Shown here: in pieces, positions 36,961 through 48,100 of the stretch
How the letters are laid out: every line of letters begins with the position of its first letter
Position numbering within the stretch: position 1 is the stretch's first letter
Origin: an uncultured Bryobacteraceae bacterium
GTDB taxonomy: Bacteria; Acidobacteriota; Terriglobia; Bryobacterales; Bryobacteraceae
Assembly: GCA_937920635.1 (NCBI GenBank)
Contig: CAKZUE010000046.1
Span: 1 to 64,000, forward strand
Length of the DNA stretch: 64,000 nt
Reading direction: 5' to 3'
Translations under genes and position numbers: made by a program
Notes under the pieces: model-generated
Database searches by the model: none
What the model was told of the DNA's origin: nothing
What the model saw: the letters and a program-made list of their open reading frames with translations, nothing else

Positions 36961-38775
36961 ATGGCGAGGATAGCGCCTGCCGTGCCCGCAGAGAAAAGAA
37001 CCGTCTACCGGATGCTGCGCGCCGCGGCAGAAACCTGGAATGGCAAAGCGGCGATGCACCAGCCAATCGGGAAGGGCGCCTACCGCGCCTGGACCTGGAA
37101 CGAGTACCTCCACACGGCGGAAAGGGCGGCCGCCGCGCTGCGCGCAGCGGGGGTCCGCAAAGGCGACGTGGTGGGGCTCGCCTCGGAAACGAGAGCGGAG
37201 TTCTATCTGGCCGATCTCGGCGTCATGACCGCCGGCGCCATAGCCGCGGCCGTTTATACGTCGCTGCCGGCGGCAGAGCAGGTCCGCACTCTGAAGGCCT
37301 GCCATCCGCGCGCCGTGTTTGTCGAGAACCCCAGGGCGTTGCGCGCCCTGGAACAGGCCGGACTCGCCGAACTGGGTGTTCCGAGGATTCTCCTCACCGG
37401 AGAAGAGGAGTCCGCGGTCTCCTTTCAGGAGTTCCTGGCCGCCGGGGATCGCGCGCTGGCAGCCGACCCGGCGCTCATCGAACACCTCCAGAGTGAGATC
37501 TCGCCCGCCGATCCGGCCATTCTCTATCTGACCTCAGGCGCGACCGGCGAGCCCAAAATGGGCCTCGTCAGCCACAACGCCATTCTGGCCAACTGCGAGT
37601 GCGGGCCGCCGGCGCTTCCGATTGGCGAGAGCGACTCGGCCCTGGTTTTTCTGCCCTCGGCTCACATCACGCAGCGGCTGGTGCTGGAGCTCCTCATGAT
37701 CCGCATGGGCGTGCCGGTGTGGTTCAGCGAGGGACTGTCGAAAATGCCGGCGGAATTACGCTCCGTGCGTCCGACATTCTTCGTTGCGCCTCCGCGCGTG
37801 TGGGAGCGTATTTACTCCAGCATTACAACAGAAATCCGCAAGAAACCCGCGGCCGTCCGCAAACTGTTTTACATGGGCCTGGGCGTGGGTTCGGAGGCCG
37901 CGCGGGCGCGGGCGCAGGGGCGCGAGCCAGCGCCGTGGGTGAAGGCGTCGCTCCGGTTTTTCGACCGGATCGTGTTCTCCAGGATCCGCGAGCGGCTCGG
38001 CGGCCGCATCCGGGTGGCGGCGAGCGGAGCGGCGCCGCTGGGCCGCGACCTGGCCGAATTCTTCTCCGCCATCGGCCTGCCGCTGATTGAAGGCTACGGC
38101 TTGACCGAGGGCGGCGTGGTCATCCTGAACCCGCTCTCCAATCCCCGCCCCGGTTCGATCGGCAAGCCGCTGAAGGGCGTCGAAGTGCGCCTGTCGGACG
38201 AAGGCGAACTTCTGTTGCGCGGGGAGATGATTTTCTCCGGCTATTACAACGATCCGGCCGCCACGGCGGCAGTGCTCCGCGACGGCTGGCTCCACACGGG
38301 CGACCTGGCCGAGATCGACGCCGACGGCTATGTCTGGATCACCGGGCGCAAGAAAGAACTGATTGTCTCCTCCAACGGGAAGAAGATCTTTCCGGCCAGG
38401 ATCGAAGGACTGTTCAAGCTGGAGCCGCTTGTCAACCAGGTGATGCTGCTCGGCGACCGCATGCCCTATGTGGCGGCCGTGCTCACCATCAACGCCGACG
38501 CCGCCGCCTCGCTTGGCCTTGTCCCCGCCGGAACGCCGCTGGCCGATGCCGCCCGCTCCCCCGCCGTGCAGGAGGAGATGCGGCGCATCGTCGCCAAAAT
38601 CAACCGCCAGCTCGCCCAGTTCGAACAGATCCGCAAGTTCAAGATTCTCGACCGCGAATTTTCCATTGAAACCGGAGAAATGACGCCAACGATGAAATTG
38701 CGACGCGGGAAAGTGATCTCCAATTTAAGTGACATTGTGCGAGAATTATACCTGGGCCGCGAAGAGCTGGAATGA
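36961..38775 (+). CDS. AMP-dependent synthetase / long-chain acyl-CoA ligase
   Basis: ILYLTSGATGEPKMGLVSH, GYGLTEGGVVILNP, GWLHTGDLAEIDADGYVWITGRKKELIVSSNGKKIFP. Confidence 0.92.
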   Translation: MARIAPAVPAEKRTVYRMLRAAAETWNGKAAMHQPIGKGAYRAWTWNEYLHTAERAAAALRAAGVRKGDVVGLASETRAEFYLADLGVMTAGAIAAAVYTSLPAAEQVRTLKACHPRAVFVENPRALRALEQAGLAELGVPRILLTGEEESAVSFQEFLAAGDRALAADPALIEHLQSEISPADPAILYLTSGATGEPKMGLVSHNAILANCECGPPALPIGESDSALVFLPSAHITQRLVLELLMIRMGVPVWFSEGLSKMPAELRSVRPTFFVAPPRVWERIYSSITTEIRKKPAAVRKLFYMGLGVGSEAARARAQGREPAPWVKASLRFFDRIVFSRIRERLGGRIRVAASGAAPLGRDLAEFFSAIGLPLIEGYGLTEGGVVILNPLSNPRPGSIGKPLKGVEVRLSDEGELLLRGEMIFSGYYNDPAATAAVLRDGWLHTGDLAEIDADGYVWITGRKKELIVSSNGKKIFPARIEGLFKLEPLVNQVMLLGDRMPYVAAVLTINADAAASLGLVPAGTPLADAARSPAVQEEMRRIVAKINRQLAQFEQIRKFKILDREFSIETGEMTPTMKLRRGKVISNLSDIVRELYLGREELE

Positions 38776-39581
38776 CCTTTTTCGTTCTGGCGCTCCTGTG
38801 GCAGTCCGGATTCTTCTTCTCCGAAGTCCGTCCCTGGCGGTGGAGCGAGGGCCGCGGCGAGTTGATCCCGGCGCTGGCGGCCGTGCTCGACAATCAGACA
38901 GGGCAGGACTTCGCCATGGCGCGTTTTCTGGTCCGCGTGCATTGTTCAGGAGGCGGCGTGCGCGAGTATCCGGTTCTGCTGCGGGATGTCCTGATGGGCA
39001 GACAGCAGGTGGAAGTCACCGCCTACGATTCCATCGGTTCCGTCCCTTCTTGCCCGGGAACGCCGGAAGTCGTGCCGCTCGACTCGGTCCCTTATTCCGG
39101 GCAGCAACGGCCGGCATTCGTCGTCTTCGGCTTCTCCCGCCGGAACAAAGGCAATGAGGTCTCTGCCGATCTGGAAGGCATTCTGGATTACCGCCGGCAT
39201 TCGGAAGCGCATCAGACGGTCGAGTTCCGGCCCTGGCGGGGCCACGGAGCAAGGTTCACGCTTCCGGGCATGCCGGACATGGCTTTTTACATGATCCGCG
39301 TCGTCCCGGGCCGCGTGGGGCTGGCCGGCTTCGTTCTCGAGGCTTCTCCCGAACCCCGCAATGCGCTGTCCCGTTTCCTGCGCTTCTATGACGTGCCGCC
39401 CGGGGAGGCGCGCTTCCTGGGCCTCTTCGAACTCGAGCTGGACGGGCCCGGTCGGGCATCGGTCGTGCTGACGCCCGCCTCGGGGCTATTGCCGGAACTC
39501 GCGCCAATGGTGCCCAGGCCTCTGGCCGCGGCGCGCGCCACGGTTCCGCCTGCCAGCTCCACCGTAGTGGCCGAACCGTGA
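38772..39581 (+). CDS. Hypothetical protein coupled to the acyl-CoA ligase (ATGA overlap)
   Basis: Long ORF, 4-nt overlap with the upstream gene; family not recognised. Confidence 0.65.
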   Translation: MTFFVLALLWQSGFFFSEVRPWRWSEGRGELIPALAAVLDNQTGQDFAMARFLVRVHCSGGGVREYPVLLRDVLMGRQQVEVTAYDSIGSVPSCPGTPEVVPLDSVPYSGQQRPAFVVFGFSRRNKGNEVSADLEGILDYRRHSEAHQTVEFRPWRGHGARFTLPGMPDMAFYMIRVVPGRVGLAGFVLEASPEPRNALSRFLRFYDVPPGEARFLGLFELELDGPGRASVVLTPASGLLPELAPMVPRPLAAARATVPPASSTVVAEP

Positions 39582-39617
39582 CGCGGCCGCTCGCGGCACA
39601 TCGCTATCCTGTAAGTC

Positions 39618-40130
39618 ATGAGCACAACGCAGCCGCTGGTCGGCGTCCTCATGGGCAGCAGTTCCGACTGGGAAACCATGCAGCACGCCTGCGCCATCCT
39701 CGAGCAGTTTGGCATCCCGTACGAGAAGCGCGTAACCTCGGCCCACCGCACTCCGGAACTGACGGCGGAATACGGCCGGACCGCGCGCCAGCGCGGGCTC
39801 AAGGCGATCATCGCCGGCGCCGGCGGCGCCGCGCATCTGCCGGGAATGCTTGCCGCCTACACGACACTGCCCGTGCTGGGCGTGCCGGTCAAAGGATCTT
39901 CTCTTGAAGGGCTGGACTCGCTGCTCTCCATCGTGCAGATGCCGGCGGGCGTGCCGGTGCCGACCTTCGCCATCGGGCGCGCGGGCGCGGTGAACGCTGC
40001 TCTGACGGCCGTGGCGATCCTCGCCCTGTCCGATGCCAGCCTCGCAGCAAAGCTCGAAGAATACCGCGCGGAGCTGCGCGCCAAGGTGGAGTCCTCCACG
40101 CTCCCGGATACCGCTTCGCCGAAGTCATGA
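39618..40130 (+). CDS. purE: N5-carboxyaminoimidazole ribonucleotide mutase
   Basis: [66 protein letters not shown]. Confidence 0.96.
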   Translation: MSTTQPLVGVLMGSSSDWETMQHACAILEQFGIPYEKRVTSAHRTPELTAEYGRTARQRGLKAIIAGAGGAAHLPGMLAAYTTLPVLGVPVKGSSLEGLDSLLSIVQMPAGVPVPTFAIGRAGAVNAALTAVAILALSDASLAAKLEEYRAELRAKVESSTLPDTASPKS

Positions 40131-41278
40131 AACGGGTTCTGCCTCCGGGCTCGGTCATCGGCGTTCTCGGCAGCGGCCAGCTTGGGCGGATGTTCGCCAT
40201 CGCCGCGCGCCGGATGGGCTACCGCGTGCACACGCTGTCGCCGGATGAAGATACACCGACAGGGCAGGTGTCCGATGTCGAGATCCGAGCCTCCTACGGC
40301 GACCTTGACGCCGTGCGCGGGTTCGCCAGCCGCGCCGATGTCGTCACGTTCGAGTTCGAGAACATCCCCACGGCTTCCATTGAAGCCTGCGCCGCGCTGG
40401 TCCCGGTCCACCCTCGGGCCGAGGTCCTGCACATCACCCAGCACCGGCTGCGGGAAAAAACATTTCTTGTGAAAAATGGTTTTCCGTGCGCCCCGTTCCG
40501 CCATGTCCGTTCAGCCGCCGAGCTGGAAACCGCGGCAGCGCAGATCGGCCTGCCCGCCGTGCTGAAGACAGCAGGCTTCGGCTACGACGGCAAGGGGCAG
40601 CGGCTGCTGAAAAGCCCGCAGGACCTGGCGCCGGCGTGGGAGTCGATCGGCGCCGCGGAGGCGGTGCTCGAGAAGTTCATCGATTTCGAGTGCGAGCTGA
40701 GCGTGGTGGCCGCGCGCGATCAGGACGGGTGCTTCGCGCCTTTCCCCGTCTGCCTCAACACCCACTCCCAGCACATTCTCGACCTGACAGTTGCTCCCGC
40801 TCCCATCGATCCCCGCATCGCCGCCCGCGCCGTCGAGATCACGCGCGGCATCCTGGAGGCTCTCGATGCCGTGGGCGTGCTTTGCGTGGAGTTCTTCCTG
40901 ACGCGCAGCGGCGAGCTGCTGGTCAATGAAATCGCCCCGCGCCCGCACAATTCCGGCCACTACAGTTTCGATGCCTGCGTCACCTCGCAGTTCGAGCAGC
41001 AGCTCCGCGCCGTCTGCGGCCTCCCTCTGGGTTCCACCGAACAGATGCGGCCCGCAGCCATGGCCAACGTCCTCGGCGATCTCTGGGCCGGGGGCGAACC
41101 GCTCTGGCGCCGCGCCGCCGCGTTTCCGGAAGTGAAGCTCCACCTCTACGGCAAACTTGAGCCGCGCCCGGGGCGCAAGATGGGCCATCTGACCGCGCTG
41201 GCGCACAGCGTGGAAGAAGCAAGCGAGCGCGTGCAGGCCGCGCGGGCTGCCCTCACGGACCGCGCCGCGGAGTCCTGA
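40127..41278 (+). CDS. purK: 5-(carboxyamino)imidazole ribonucleotide synthase
   Basis: [33 protein letters not shown]-grasp domain, [18 protein letters not shown]. Confidence 0.96.
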   Translation: MKRVLPPGSVIGVLGSGQLGRMFAIAARRMGYRVHTLSPDEDTPTGQVSDVEIRASYGDLDAVRGFASRADVVTFEFENIPTASIEACAALVPVHPRAEVLHITQHRLREKTFLVKNGFPCAPFRHVRSAAELETAAAQIGLPAVLKTAGFGYDGKGQRLLKSPQDLAPAWESIGAAEAVLEKFIDFECELSVVAARDQDGCFAPFPVCLNTHSQHILDLTVAPAPIDPRIAARAVEITRGILEALDAVGVLCVEFFLTRSGELLVNEIAPRPHNSGHYSFDACVTSQFEQQLRAVCGLPLGSTEQMRPAAMANVLGDLWAGGEPLWRRAAAFPEVKLHLYGKLEPRPGRKMGHLTALAHSVEEASERVQAARAALTDRAAES

Positions 41279-41281
41279 CCC

Positions 41282-42484
41282 ATGCCCGCGCCGCGCATCA
41301 CGGTCATCGGCGGCGGCGCCGTGGGTCTGGCTTCGGCGTTCCGGATTCTGGAGCGCCTGCCGGACGCCCGGCTCACGCTTCTCGAGAAAGAGCCGCATGT
41401 GGCCGCGCATCAGACGGGGAACAACTCGGGCGTCATGCACTGCGGCCTGGCCTACCGGCCCGGCTCGGCCAAGGCGCGGCTGGCGGTGCGCGGCATCCGG
41501 CAGCTCATCGCGTTCTGCCGGGAGCACGGCATCCCGCACGACGTCTGCGGCAAGCTGGTGGTGGCCTCGCGCGAGGACCAGGTTCCGCGGCTCCAGGACC
41601 TGCTGGAACGCGGCACGGCCAACGGGCTGCGCGGCCTCGAAATCCTGCCGCCGGAGCGCATCCGCGAATTCGAGCCCCACGCCGCCGGCGTGGCCGCGCT
41701 GCGCGTGCCCGAGGAGGGCATCGTCGACTCCCCGGCCGTCTGCGAGACGCTGGCGCGCCTCATCGAGGCCCGCGGCGGCCGCGTCGTTCTGTCAGCCGGC
41801 GTGCGGCGGCTCCGGCTGCGCGGCGAGGAATGGATCGCTGAAACAGATCAGGGTGAATTCGTTTCAGACTACCTCGTCGCCTGCGCCGGGCTTCAGGCCG
41901 ACCGGGTGGCCCGGATGGCCGGAGAGACCACCGAAATCCGCATCGTCCCCTTCCGCGGCGACTACTACCGCCTGAAGCCGGAGCGCGAATTCCTGGTGCG
42001 CAACCTGATCTATCCGGTCGCCGATCCACGCTTCCCATTTCTGGGCGTCCATTTCACGCGCATGATCCGCGGCGGCATCGAGGCGGGGCCGAATGCCGTG
42101 CTCTCGCTCGCCCGCGAAGGCTACTCGCGCACGGCGTTCCACCCGCGCGACGCCTTCGAGGCGGTTGTGTTCCCGGGGCTGTGGCGCTTCCTGGCGCGCC
42201 ACGCCTCGATGTGCTGGAGCGAGCTGCGCGGCGCCTTCTCCCGCGAACTCTTCTGCCGCTCGCTGCAAACCCTGGTGCCCGAAGTGCAGCCCGAAGACCT
42301 GGAGCCTGCCGGAGCAGGCATCCGCGCCCAGGCTATGACGCCCGACGGCCGCCTTGTGGAAGACTTCGCTTTCCTCAACCGGCGCCGCGCCGTGCATGTG
42401 CTCAACGCTCCCTCGCCCGCCGCCACCGCTTGTCTGGCCATTGGCGAGGAGGTGGCAGCACAGTGGATGCAGCAGTTCCACTAG
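41282..42484 (+). CDS. lhgO: L-2-hydroxyglutarate oxidase
   Basis: ITVIGGGAVGLASAFRIL; HQTGNNSGVMHCGLAYRPGSAKA; FRGDYYRLKPE. Confidence 0.9.
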   Translation: MPAPRITVIGGGAVGLASAFRILERLPDARLTLLEKEPHVAAHQTGNNSGVMHCGLAYRPGSAKARLAVRGIRQLIAFCREHGIPHDVCGKLVVASREDQVPRLQDLLERGTANGLRGLEILPPERIREFEPHAAGVAALRVPEEGIVDSPAVCETLARLIEARGGRVVLSAGVRRLRLRGEEWIAETDQGEFVSDYLVACAGLQADRVARMAGETTEIRIVPFRGDYYRLKPEREFLVRNLIYPVADPRFPFLGVHFTRMIRGGIEAGPNAVLSLAREGYSRTAFHPRDAFEAVVFPGLWRFLARHASMCWSELRGAFSRELFCRSLQTLVPEVQPEDLEPAGAGIRAQAMTPDGRLVEDFAFLNRRRAVHVLNAPSPAATACLAIGEEVAAQWMQQFH

Positions 42485-42539
42485 CACAATTTCTGCTGTC
42501 ACGCGGATGGCCGCGGGTGTATCTTCAATACCGAAAGTT

Positions 42540-42986
42540 ATGATCAGCGCGATCATCCGTGCTTGTCCGGGCTGCGGCAAAAGCAACCGCGTGCCGCCGT
42601 CCCGGCTGGCCGATCGTGGCCGCTGCGGCGCCTGCCGGGCGCCGCTGCCGCCGCTGGGGGAACCGCTCGAAGTCACGCCGGCGGAGTTCGACGCGATCAT
42701 CTCCGCCTCGCCCGTGCCCGTGTTGGTGGACTTCTGGGCGCCGTGGTGCGGCCCCTGCCGGATGGCCGCGCCTGAGCTGGCCGCGCTCGCCCGTGAGGTG
42801 GCTGGCCGGGCGCTGGTGCTCGAAGTGAACATCGATGAGCATCCTGGTCTGGCTGCGCGCTTCGGAGTGCAGTCCATCCCGAACTTCCTCGTGTTTGCCG
42901 GGGGACGGCTGATCCTGCAGCGCGCGGGGCTGGCGCCGCGCAGCGAGATGCGCCGCTGGCTCGAAACAGGTTTCGCCGCCGCCTGA
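42540..42986 (+). CDS. Thioredoxin 2-type (N-terminal zinc motif)
   Basis: CPGCGKSNRVPPSR..RCGACRAPL zinc ribbon; VLVDFWAPWCGPCRMAAPEL active site. Confidence 0.93.
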   Translation: MISAIIRACPGCGKSNRVPPSRLADRGRCGACRAPLPPLGEPLEVTPAEFDAIISASPVPVLVDFWAPWCGPCRMAAPELAALAREVAGRALVLEVNIDEHPGLAARFGVQSIPNFLVFAGGRLILQRAGLAPRSEMRRWLETGFAAA

Positions 42987-43029
42987 TGGCGCCCGCTGTC
43001 CGCCGGGCTACACTGGAGGCGGACGGGTC

Positions 43030-44184
43030 ATGGGGCGCGGTGCACTTTCTTTCTTGTTGCTGCTGCTGGCTCTCGGCGGCTGCCGCAGCGGCACGGAATC
43101 GTCCCTCACACGCGCCCATCGGAAAGCCACTGAGGCCGACGACGCCGCGCGTTTCCTGGCAGGATTGCCGGGACGCGGCACCAGCCCGTTCAAGATCCAT
43201 GAATCCGATCCCGCATGGCGCGAGCACAGCCGCCGCCTGGACGCCATGTTCGCCGATTTCCGCGAACGCCGCGCGCCGCAAATGCGTGAGTTCGCGCGCT
43301 TGGAGCTGAGCCGCCGCGAAGATCTGGCCTGTCCGGTGTTCTACCCGTTTTCCGGCGCCGACGCGCTCACCCTGCTCAGCTTTTTCCCCGGCCGCAAGAC
43401 GTACGTCATGGCGGCGCTGGAACCGCCGGGCCGGGTGCCGCTGGCGCGGGAGATGCCGGCTGATGCCCTGCCCCGCCTGTTGCCGCCTCTGGCTTCGACG
43501 CTGGAATCCCTGCTGCACAAAAGCTTCTTCGTCACCCGTGAAATGGACCGCCAGTTGCGCGGACAGGCTGCCGATGGCGTCGCGCAGCCGCTGTTGATCC
43601 AGTTGGCGCGCGCCGGCTACGTCATCACAGGGGTCGAATACATCACTCTCGACGGGCGCGGCAGACCGGCCTCGCGCCATCAGGACGTGCGCCGCGCCCA
43701 GGGGGGAGGAAACCGGGGCCTCCGCCTGGACCTGCTCGCACCGGACGCCGGCCGTCCGGCCGAGCTGTATTACTTCTCGCTCAACCTGGACGACGCCCAT
43801 ATGCGCCGCAATGAGGAGTTTGCCACGTTCGTATCCTCGCTTGGCCCCGTCTGCACCATGCTGAAGGCAACGTCGTACATGTTGCACGACGCGAATTTCT
43901 CCAGGATCCGCTCGCTGATCCTCGACCGGTCCGCGCTCATCCTCCAGGACGATACCGGCATCCCCTGGCGGATGCTCTCCGCGGGCAGGTTTGACGTCCA
44001 GTTGTTCGGCGATTACGAGAAGCCTTACGGCAAGCCGTTCGGGTTCCGCCTCCAGCGCGATCTGCGCGCCGCATACGACAACCCGCAGAGCCGCGTCAAG
44101 CCGCTGAAGTTCCGCATCGGGTACGGAGCCGGCAAGGTGGCTTCCAATCTTCAGCTCGCCCGCCGTAAAGGCGGCCGCTCCTGA
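43030..44184 (+). CDS. Hypothetical lipoprotein
   Basis: Lipobox-like LALGGC; long ORF with GGAGG upstream; family not recognised. Confidence 0.65.
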   Translation: MGRGALSFLLLLLALGGCRSGTESSLTRAHRKATEADDAARFLAGLPGRGTSPFKIHESDPAWREHSRRLDAMFADFRERRAPQMREFARLELSRREDLACPVFYPFSGADALTLLSFFPGRKTYVMAALEPPGRVPLAREMPADALPRLLPPLASTLESLLHKSFFVTREMDRQLRGQAADGVAQPLLIQLARAGYVITGVEYITLDGRGRPASRHQDVRRAQGGGNRGLRLDLLAPDAGRPAELYYFSLNLDDAHMRRNEEFATFVSSLGPVCTMLKATSYMLHDANFSRIRSLILDRSALILQDDTGIPWRMLSAGRFDVQLFGDYEKPYGKPFGFRLQRDLRAAYDNPQSRVKPLKFRIGYGAGKVASNLQLARRKGGRS

Positions 44185-44185
44185 C

Positions 44186-45118
44186 TCAGCGCCGCACGAT
44201 GCGGATGGAGCCGTTCGACGACGTCAGCTCGATCCGCTCTCCGCCCGCGCCCAGCCGCCCTTCCAGGCGGTTCTTGCCGAAGTCCCGCGCCGCCACTTCG
44301 TAATCGCTGGAGACGCGCCCGTTGCTGGTGGCTGCGCGCAGGTCCGCATTCACGCCCGGCGGCAACGCCAGCGTGATGGAGGCGTTCGAGGTCGTGATGC
44401 GCAGAGGGTTCCGCGCCCAGCGGTCCATCTTCACGCTGATGGAGCCGTTGGAGCTGCGGAACACGAGCGGCGCCCCTTCCTGCGGCTCCGCGATGTCGGC
44501 GTCGATCTGGCCGTTGGAGGTCTCCACGTCGGCGGTGCCGCGCAGTCCGCTGACGCGGATGCGCCCGTTGGATGTGCGCGCCGTCATCGCGCCGCTCACT
44601 TTGTCCAGTTCCACCGCGCCATTGGAAGTGCGCGCCGCCCACTCGCCTTTCACGTCCCACGCCTGCACCTTCCCGTTGGAGGTGGTGACCTTTCCGCTGC
44701 CTTCCAGTGATTCCAGCGTCACCTGTCCGTTCGACGTCCGCGCCTCTTCCAGAATCAGCCTGTGCGGCACACGGACCGCGATGCTGGCGCCGCAGTTGCA
44801 GCTGCCTTCCGGACGCCGCACGCGCACGCGCAGCGATTGGCCGTCGGCCACCACATCCACGTCCATCCTGTCGAGCACTTCCTGCCGCGAGGCGTACTTC
44901 ACCACCTCCACGGACGCCTCTTCGCGGTCCCACCCGCGGATCTCGATGGGGCCGTTGAAAGTCTCCAGCGTCACCCGGCCGCCGCTGGCAAGCTTCTCAG
45001 TCGTCGAATAGGGCTCTTTGAAGCGCTGCATCGCGCCCCAGTCGGAAGGATCCACCCAGTCGCAGCCGGCCAGGACCATCATTCCGGCCAGCAAGGCAAT
45101 CAGGAGGCTTTTGCGCAT
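44186..45118 (-). CDS. DUF4097-type beta-strand repeat lipoprotein
   Basis: Lipobox VLAGC; about nine repeats of (T/S)SNG-(I/V). Confidence 0.85.
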   Translation of the reverse strand: MRKSLLIALLAGMMVLAGCDWVDPSDWGAMQRFKEPYSTTEKLASGGRVTLETFNGPIEIRGWDREEASVEVVKYASRQEVLDRMDVDVVADGQSLRVRVRRPEGSCNCGASIAVRVPHRLILEEARTSNGQVTLESLEGSGKVTTSNGKVQAWDVKGEWAARTSNGAVELDKVSGAMTARTSNGRIRVSGLRGTADVETSNGQIDADIAEPQEGAPLVFRSSNGSISVKMDRWARNPLRITTSNASITLALPPGVNADLRAATSNGRVSSDYEVAARDFGKNRLEGRLGAGGERIELTSSNGSIRIVRR

Positions 45119-45187
45119 CAGTAACTCCTCACGAAGCCTATTACGGATCGGAATGGCCGAAAGTTCCCCCATGCTAGCCTGATTCAC

Positions 45188-48100
45188 ATGAAGAAATTGA
45201 TGGCCCTCAACCGGGGCGAGATCGCGATCCGCATTTTCCGCGCCGCCAACGAGCTGGGCCTGTCGACCGTCGCCATCTACAGCCAGGAGGACCGCCTCAG
45301 TCTCCACCGCTTCAAGGCCGATGAAGCCTACCTCGTCGGCCAGGGGCTCGGCCCCGTGCAGGCGTATCTCGACATCGGCGGCATCGTCGGGCTGGCGAAG
45401 GAGAAGGGCGTTGACGCAATCCATCCCGGCTACGGCTTCCTGAGCGAAAACCCGCAACTGGCTCGCGCCTGCGCCGCAGCGGGCATCACCTTCATCGGGC
45501 CCAGCGCGGAGCTGCTCGAGCAGCTCGGCGACAAGACCGCGGCCCGCCGCCTGGCCCGGGAGGCCCAGGTGCCCACGTTGGCCGGCACGGACCGCCCCGT
45601 GCGCACCGTCGAGCAGGCGCGCCGCGCCGCTGAAACGGCGGGCTATCCGCTGATCCTGAAAGCGGCCTTCGGCGGCGGCGGCCGCGGCATGCGGATCGTG
45701 CACCGCTCTGAAGATCTCGAACCCCGCTTCCACGAGGCCAGCCAGGAGGCTCATGCCGCCTTCGGCAACGGCGCCCTGTTCATCGAGCGCTACATCCGCC
45801 ACGCCAAGCACATCGAGGTCCAGATCCTCGGCGACACCCACGGCCATCTCGTCCACCTGTGGGAGCGCGACTGCTCCGTGCAGCGCCGCCACCAGAAAAT
45901 CGTCGAGATCGCGCCCGCCTTCAGCCTCGATCCGTCCCTCCGCCGCGAGCTCTGCGAAGCCGCCGTGCGCCTGTGCCGCCACGCCGGCTACTACTCGGCA
46001 GGCACCGTCGAGTTCCTCGTCGACGCCGATTCCGGCGAGTGGTTCTTCATCGAAGTCAATCCGCGCATCCAGGTGGAGCACACCGTCACCGAGGTCGTCA
46101 CCGGCATCGACATCGTGCGCGCGCAGATCCAGGTGGCGCAGGGGCTGGCGCTCCACAGCGCGGAGATGGCGATCCCGCCACAGGAGGAGATCCGAGTCTT
46201 CGGAGCGGCGCTCCAGTGCCGCATCACCACCGAAGATCCATCGAAAAACTTCCTCCCCGACTACGGCCGCATCACCACCTACCGCTCCCCTGCCGGTTTC
46301 GGCATCCGGCTCGACGGCGCATCCGCCTACGGCGGCGCGGTGATCACTCCCTACTACGATTCGCTGCTTGTCAAGATCACCGCCTGGGGCAACGACTTCC
46401 GCACGGCCTGCCAGCGCATGGACCGTTGCTTGCGGGAATTCCGCATCCGCGGCGTCAAAACCAATATTCCGTTTCTGGAAAACGTGGTCAATCATCCAGC
46501 TTTTCAGACGGGAAAAGCGACCACCACTTTTCTTGAAAATGCGCCGGAATTATTCCGCTTCCGGCTGCGCCAGGACCGCGCCACACGCCTGCTCGGCTAC
46601 CTGGCCGAGACCGCCGTCAACGGCAATCCGGAGATGGCGCGGCGCCGCCCGCCGGACTCCGTCCGCCAGCCGCCGCTGCCCCCGCACAACCCGGCGCCGC
46701 CGCCGCCCGGCACGCGCCAGAAGCTGCTCGAGCTGGGGCCGGAAGCCTTCGCGCAATGGGTGCTGAAGCAGAAGCGGCTGCTGCTGACCGACACGACGAT
46801 GCGCGACGCCCATCAGTCGTTGATGGCGACGCGGATGCGCACCTATGACATGCTCGCCATCGCGAACTTCTACTCTCACTCGCTCGCCGGCCTGTTTTCG
46901 CTCGAGATGTGGGGCGGCGCCACGTTCGACGTCGCCATGCGCTTCCTGCTGGAAGATCCGTGGGTGCGGCTGCAAAAGCTCCGCCGCGAGATCCCGAACA
47001 TCTGCCTCCAGATGCTTCTCCGGGCCTCGAACGCTGTCGGCTACACGGCGTATCCGGACAACGCCGTGCGGCGATTTGTGGAGGTTGCGGCGCAGGAGGG
47101 CATCGACATCTTCCGCATCTTCGATTCGCTGAACTGGCTGCCCAACATGAAAGTGGCGATGGAGGCCGTGCGGCGGACGAATGCCGTCTGCGAGGCCGCC
47201 ATCTGCTACACGGGCGACATCCTCGACCCCCGCCGCGACAAGTATCCTCTGGGCTATTACACCCGCCTGGCGAAAGAACTGGAAAAGATGGGCGCGCACA
47301 TGCTCGCCATCAAGGACATGGCCGGCCTCGTCAAGCCCTATGCCGCCTACAAGCTGGTCAAGGCCCTGAAGGAGGAGACGGGGCTCCCCATCCATTTCCA
47401 TACGCACGACACCTCGGGACTCAACGCCGCCTCCATCCTCAAGGCCGCCGAGGCGGGCGCCGACATCGCCGACGCCGCCATTTCGTCGATGAGCGGCTCG
47501 ACGTCGCAGCCAAACCTGAATTCCCTTGTGGCTGCGCTCCAGCACGACCCTCGCCGCGCCACGGGCCTCGATTTCGACGCCCTGAACCGTTGCTCTGACT
47601 ACTGGGAACAGGTGCGCCTGAACTATGCGCCCTTCGATACCGCGCCCCGCTCCGGCACGGCCGACGTCTACCTGCACGAGATGCCCGGCGGACAGTACAC
47701 CAACCTGCGCGAGCAGGCAGAAAGCCTCGGCCTCGGCCACCGCTGGCCCGAGATCGCGCGGATGTACGCCGACGTCAACCACGCCTTTGGCGACATCGTC
47801 AAGGTGACCCCGTCCTCGAAAGTGGTCGGCGACATGGCGCTGTTTCTGATTCAACACGGCATGACGGTGAAGGAATTCGAAAATCTTGGGCCGAATCACT
47901 CGCTGAACATCCCGAATTCCGTCGTGGAAATGTTCGAGGGCGCGCTCGGCGAGCCGGAAGGCGGGTGGCCGCCGAAGATCGCATCCGTGATTCTCAAAGG
48001 CAGGAAGCCGCGGCGCGGGCGCCCCGGCGCACGCCTCAAGCCGGTCGACTGGGAGGAAACACGCGCGGCGATCGAAAAAAAGACGGGCCACAAGCCCTCA

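Noticed and set aside
44186-45118. CRISPR-like or tandem DNA repeat array suggested by repeated gttgga/tccgttgga words
   Set aside because: Repeats derive from protein-level (T/S)SNG beta repeats with irregular spacing within a coding sequence.
44186-46495. 769-aa minus-strand ORF extending past the DUF4097 lipoprotein
   Set aside because: The real start with signal peptide is at 45118; the upstream extension is antisense to pyruvate carboxylase.
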